Assembly: GCA_937967725.1 (NCBI GenBank)
Contig: CALBSY010000014.1
Coordinates: 1 to 7,100, forward strand
DNA length: 7,100 nucleotides
Origin: an uncultured Alphaproteobacteria bacterium
GTDB taxonomy: Bacteria > Pseudomonadota > Alphaproteobacteria > Caulobacterales > Aquidulcibacteraceae
Direction: 5' to 3'
Part shown: piece by piece, positions 5,622 through 7,100 of the stretch
Position numbering within the stretch: position 1 is the first letter of the stretch
Layout: every line of letters begins with the position of its first letter
Program-made: the position numbers and the translations under genes
Notes under the pieces: model-generated
Seen by the model: only the letters and a program-made list of their open reading frames with translations
What the model was told of the DNA's origin: nothing
The model's database searches: none

Positions 5622-5702
5622 ATTCCGCCCCAGCGCTGTAATTCTCCACCCGTACGCGCCATGGGGAAAGCCAAATTCGCTGCGCCGTGGTACTAAGGCG
5701 CA

Positions 5703-6032
5703 ATGGTAATAATTCTCAGCGCCTTCACATTGTTCCATTTGGCGGCGGGACTGGGCAGCCTTGGGCTCGGCATGCGGTTCTTGGCGCCGGAGGAACGCAA
5801 GTTATGGGATTCGAAGGCGGCGCTGTTCGTGGCTGAGCTGTTGTGCTGGGCCTATCCGGTAATTGCGTTCGTCGGTGTCAGCTGGGCCTGGCGGCTGTTC
5901 AACGCTGGCGTCCCCTATGCGATGCCGGTGATGATCGCGCCGATCTTGTGGCTCGTTTTGATGGGGCTCGTGTTCGCGATCGTCGACTTTGCCGAGGATG
6001 GTGTCATCGGCAATGCGCGGCGGCGCGGATAA
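5703..6032 (+). CDS. Hypothetical three-span membrane protein
   Basis: This 109-residue protein is mostly hydrophobic, with likely membrane helices at about residues 3-24, 40-62 and 72-95. A charged loop, APEERKLWDSKAALF (28-42), joins the first two. The tail FAEDGVIGNARRRG is charged and probably cytoplasmic. The ATG at 5703 has AAGG four bases upstream (5695-5698), an acceptable but weak site. I do not recognise the family and see no catalytic or metal-binding motif. It is transcribed away from the small membrane protein at 5462-5611, with a gap of about 91 bases that must hold both promoters, and it converges on the nitroreductase eight bases away. Confidence 0.75.
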   Translation: MVIILSAFTLFHLAAGLGSLGLGMRFLAPEERKLWDSKAALFVAELLCWAYPVIAFVGVSWAWRLFNAGVPYAMPVMIAPILWLVLMGLVFAIVDFAEDGVIGNARRRG

Positions 6033-6039
6033 GCGCCGC
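6020..6039. terminator. Possible bidirectional terminator hairpin
   Basis: GCGGCGC (6020-6026) and GCGCCGC (6033-6039) form a perfect seven-pair all-GC stem with a six-base loop. It lies exactly between two convergent genes and includes the stop codon of the upstream one. There is no real T-tract on either side, so intrinsic termination is uncertain; such GC stems can also arise by chance here. Confidence 0.35.
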
Positions 6040-6040
6040 T

Positions 6041-6700
6041 TCAGAAGCCGCGAAATTCGGCGATTTCCTCTAGCGGCGCGCGGTCGCTGCGGAGCGAATT
6101 GACCGGCTTCGACACATCCGCGTAGCCGAGCGCCATGCCGCAATAGATCATGTCGTGTTCGTCGAGGCCGAAATGAGCGTGCAGCGGCGCTCGCATGCGC
6201 GCCCAGGCTTCTTGCATGCAGGACTGCACGCCGCGTTCGAGCGCCGCGAGCGCAACCGATTGCATGAACATGCCGAGATGAGCCCATTGGCCGTGCCCCA
6301 TGCGCCGGTCGATGACGAAGAAGAGCCCAACTGGTGCGCCGAAGAAGTCGAAGTTCTGCGCCAGGTGCATCAAGCGCGCTGGCCGGTTTTCCCGTGGAAT
6401 GCCAAGCAGGGCGTACATATCCTCGCCGACCTTGAAGCGGCGCGAGCGATACGGCTCCCATAAATTGGCGGGATAGACGGGCCGGTCGCCATCGTCGCCC
6501 GGGAGGTTGGCCTTGGCGAGCGCGGCCACCGCGGCGCGCACCGCGCCGGCCACGGCGATAACCTTCCACGGCTGCAGATTGCCCCCCGATGGCGCGAAAC
6601 GCGCGACATCAAAGATTTCGCGCAGCAGCGCTTCAGGAATGGGATCGGGCTTGAACGCGCGGACAGAAATCCGCGACTTCAGGGCTTGGCTGACATTCAT
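6041..6700 (-). CDS. Nitroreductase family FMN oxidoreductase
   Basis: This 219-residue protein fits the nitroreductase fold, a homodimeric FMN enzyme that reduces nitro compounds, quinones or similar substrates with NAD(P)H. Visible motifs are SRISVRAF (residues 9-16, FMN phosphate-binding Arg), APSGGNLQPW (36-45, flavin/dimer region), GHGQWAHLGMFMQ (135-147) and GMALGYAD (188-195). Length is normal for the PnbA-like branch and the frame is intact. The substrate cannot be read from sequence. The ATG at 6700 fits the usual family N-terminus (short lead before the S-x-R motif), although no good Shine-Dalgarno is seen. The Sel1-like gene ends 38 bases upstream on the same strand, so the two may be co-transcribed. 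Confidence 0.92.
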   Translation of the reverse strand: MNVSQALKSRISVRAFKPDPIPEALLREIFDVARFAPSGGNLQPWKVIAVAGAVRAAVAALAKANLPGDDGDRPVYPANLWEPYRSRRFKVGEDMYALLGIPRENRPARLMHLAQNFDFFGAPVGLFFVIDRRMGHGQWAHLGMFMQSVALAALERGVQSCMQEAWARMRAPLHAHFGLDEHDMIYCGMALGYADVSKPVNSLRSDRAPLEEIAEFRGF

Positions 6701-6738
6701 GAATGGGATGATGCAGACAGGCGGCGCGGCGGTCCATA

Positions 6739-7100
6739 TTAGGCGCGCTCTTTGCTGCGCTGGGCAATGTCTCTCGCGTAGAGCCGGCCGGCTTTCTGCG
6801 CGGCCTCGATTTCCTTCGCAGTCATTTCCCGCGCCAAGGCGGCGGCGCGCTTGCGCGCTGCGTCGTCGGCGTTGAGAGCAACGGCTGCGTATAACCAGGA
6901 GAGCGCCCCGACCGGGTCGTCAGCCATGAGCATGTCAGCGAGATGCAGCATGGCGTGCGCGTAGCCGAGTTCCGACGCGCGCAGGAGCCAATAGCGCGCT
7001 TCTTCCGGCTCGCTCAGCGTGGCGAGCTGCACCATGGCTTCACGATCCTGAGCGCCGGCGGCGGCGCCGAGCTGTCCCAGTTGGCCCTGGACCTGCTGCG
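6739..7100 (-). CDS. Sel1/TPR-like repeat protein, C-terminal part, cut by the right edge
   Basis: The frame ending at TAA (6741-6739 on the - strand) stays open to the right edge of the window, so the gene begins beyond it; the in-frame ATG at 7035 is internal. About 120 residues are visible. They show helical-repeat patterns of Sel1/TPR type: DREAMVQLATL, then EARYWLLRASELGYAHAMLHLADML, then DPVGALSWLYAAVALN. A typical C-terminal helix pair follows, AREMTAKEIEAAQKAGRLYA. Upstream of the repeats the visible part is rich in Gln, Gly and Ala (QQVQGQLGQLGAAAGAQ). Such proteins usually act as protein-interaction scaffolds, and no partner can be named. The first residues, and any signal peptide, are outside the window. 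Confidence 0.75.
   Translation of the reverse strand, partial: QQVQGQLGQLGAAAGAQDREAMVQLATLSEPEEARYWLLRASELGYAHAMLHLADMLMADDPVGALSWLYAAVALNADDAARKRAAALAREMTAKEIEAAQKAGRLYARDIAQRSKERA

Noticed and set aside
1..7100. Novel defence, toxin-antitoxin, CRISPR, phage or secondary-metabolite system
   Set aside because: All genes are housekeeping or general-purpose families in common chromosomal context. No repeat array, integrase, transposase or toxin-like pair is visible.

Overview
The window looks like a GC-rich alphaproteobacterial chromosome. The clearest clue is the gene order DUF2948 / UPF0262 / low-molecular-weight phosphatase / infA / maf / RNase E/G-like / yacG. From memory, this cluster is conserved in Caulobacterales, Hyphomonadales, Rhizobiales and relatives. 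The protein sequences fit Caulobacterales/Hyphomonadales-like bacteria best, but a genus cannot be fixed from the sequence alone. There are no RNA genes, CRISPR arrays, insertion sequences or phage genes, and no gene-free stretch over 300 bases. I do not see a new multi-gene system.

Positions 1-4309 (+ strand) form one tightly packed block. It holds a DUF2948 protein cut by or broken near the left edge, a UPF0262 protein, a low-Mr tyrosine phosphatase-like protein, initiation factor IF-1 (infA), a short-chain dehydrogenase, maf, a short RNase E/G-type protein and the small zinc protein YacG. Most junctions are a few bases long or overlap (TAATG, ATGA, GTGA), as expected for translational coupling. 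infA has its own good Shine-Dalgarno and a plausible sigma70-type promoter inside the end of the phosphatase gene. Two departures from the usual order are visible: hisD, which I expect near UPF0262, is absent, and an SDR gene lies between infA and maf.

Positions 4306-5611 (- strand) hold a small single-span membrane protein, then exodeoxyribonuclease III (xth), then a DUF4112 membrane protein whose end overlaps the end of yacG by four bases. Divergent from these, a three-span membrane protein of unknown function lies at 5703-6032 (+). It converges on a nitroreductase (6041-6700, -), which is preceded on the - strand by the C-terminal part of a Sel1/TPR-like repeat protein running off the right edge.

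The most notable result is damage to ordinary housekeeping genes. maf carries two in-frame amber codons within 18 bases, at spots where the family has Tyr and Glu, while the rest of the frame is intact through its normal C-terminus. xth has lost about 30 residues, including the region of its catalytic tyrosine, and changes frame at the scar. The DUF2948 N-terminus seems split between two frames at the left edge. IF-1 has Cys in place of a nearly invariant rRNA-contacting Arg. Either this lineage is losing nucleotide-sanitation and base-excision repair genes, or the assembly has local errors. Read-level checks would decide.
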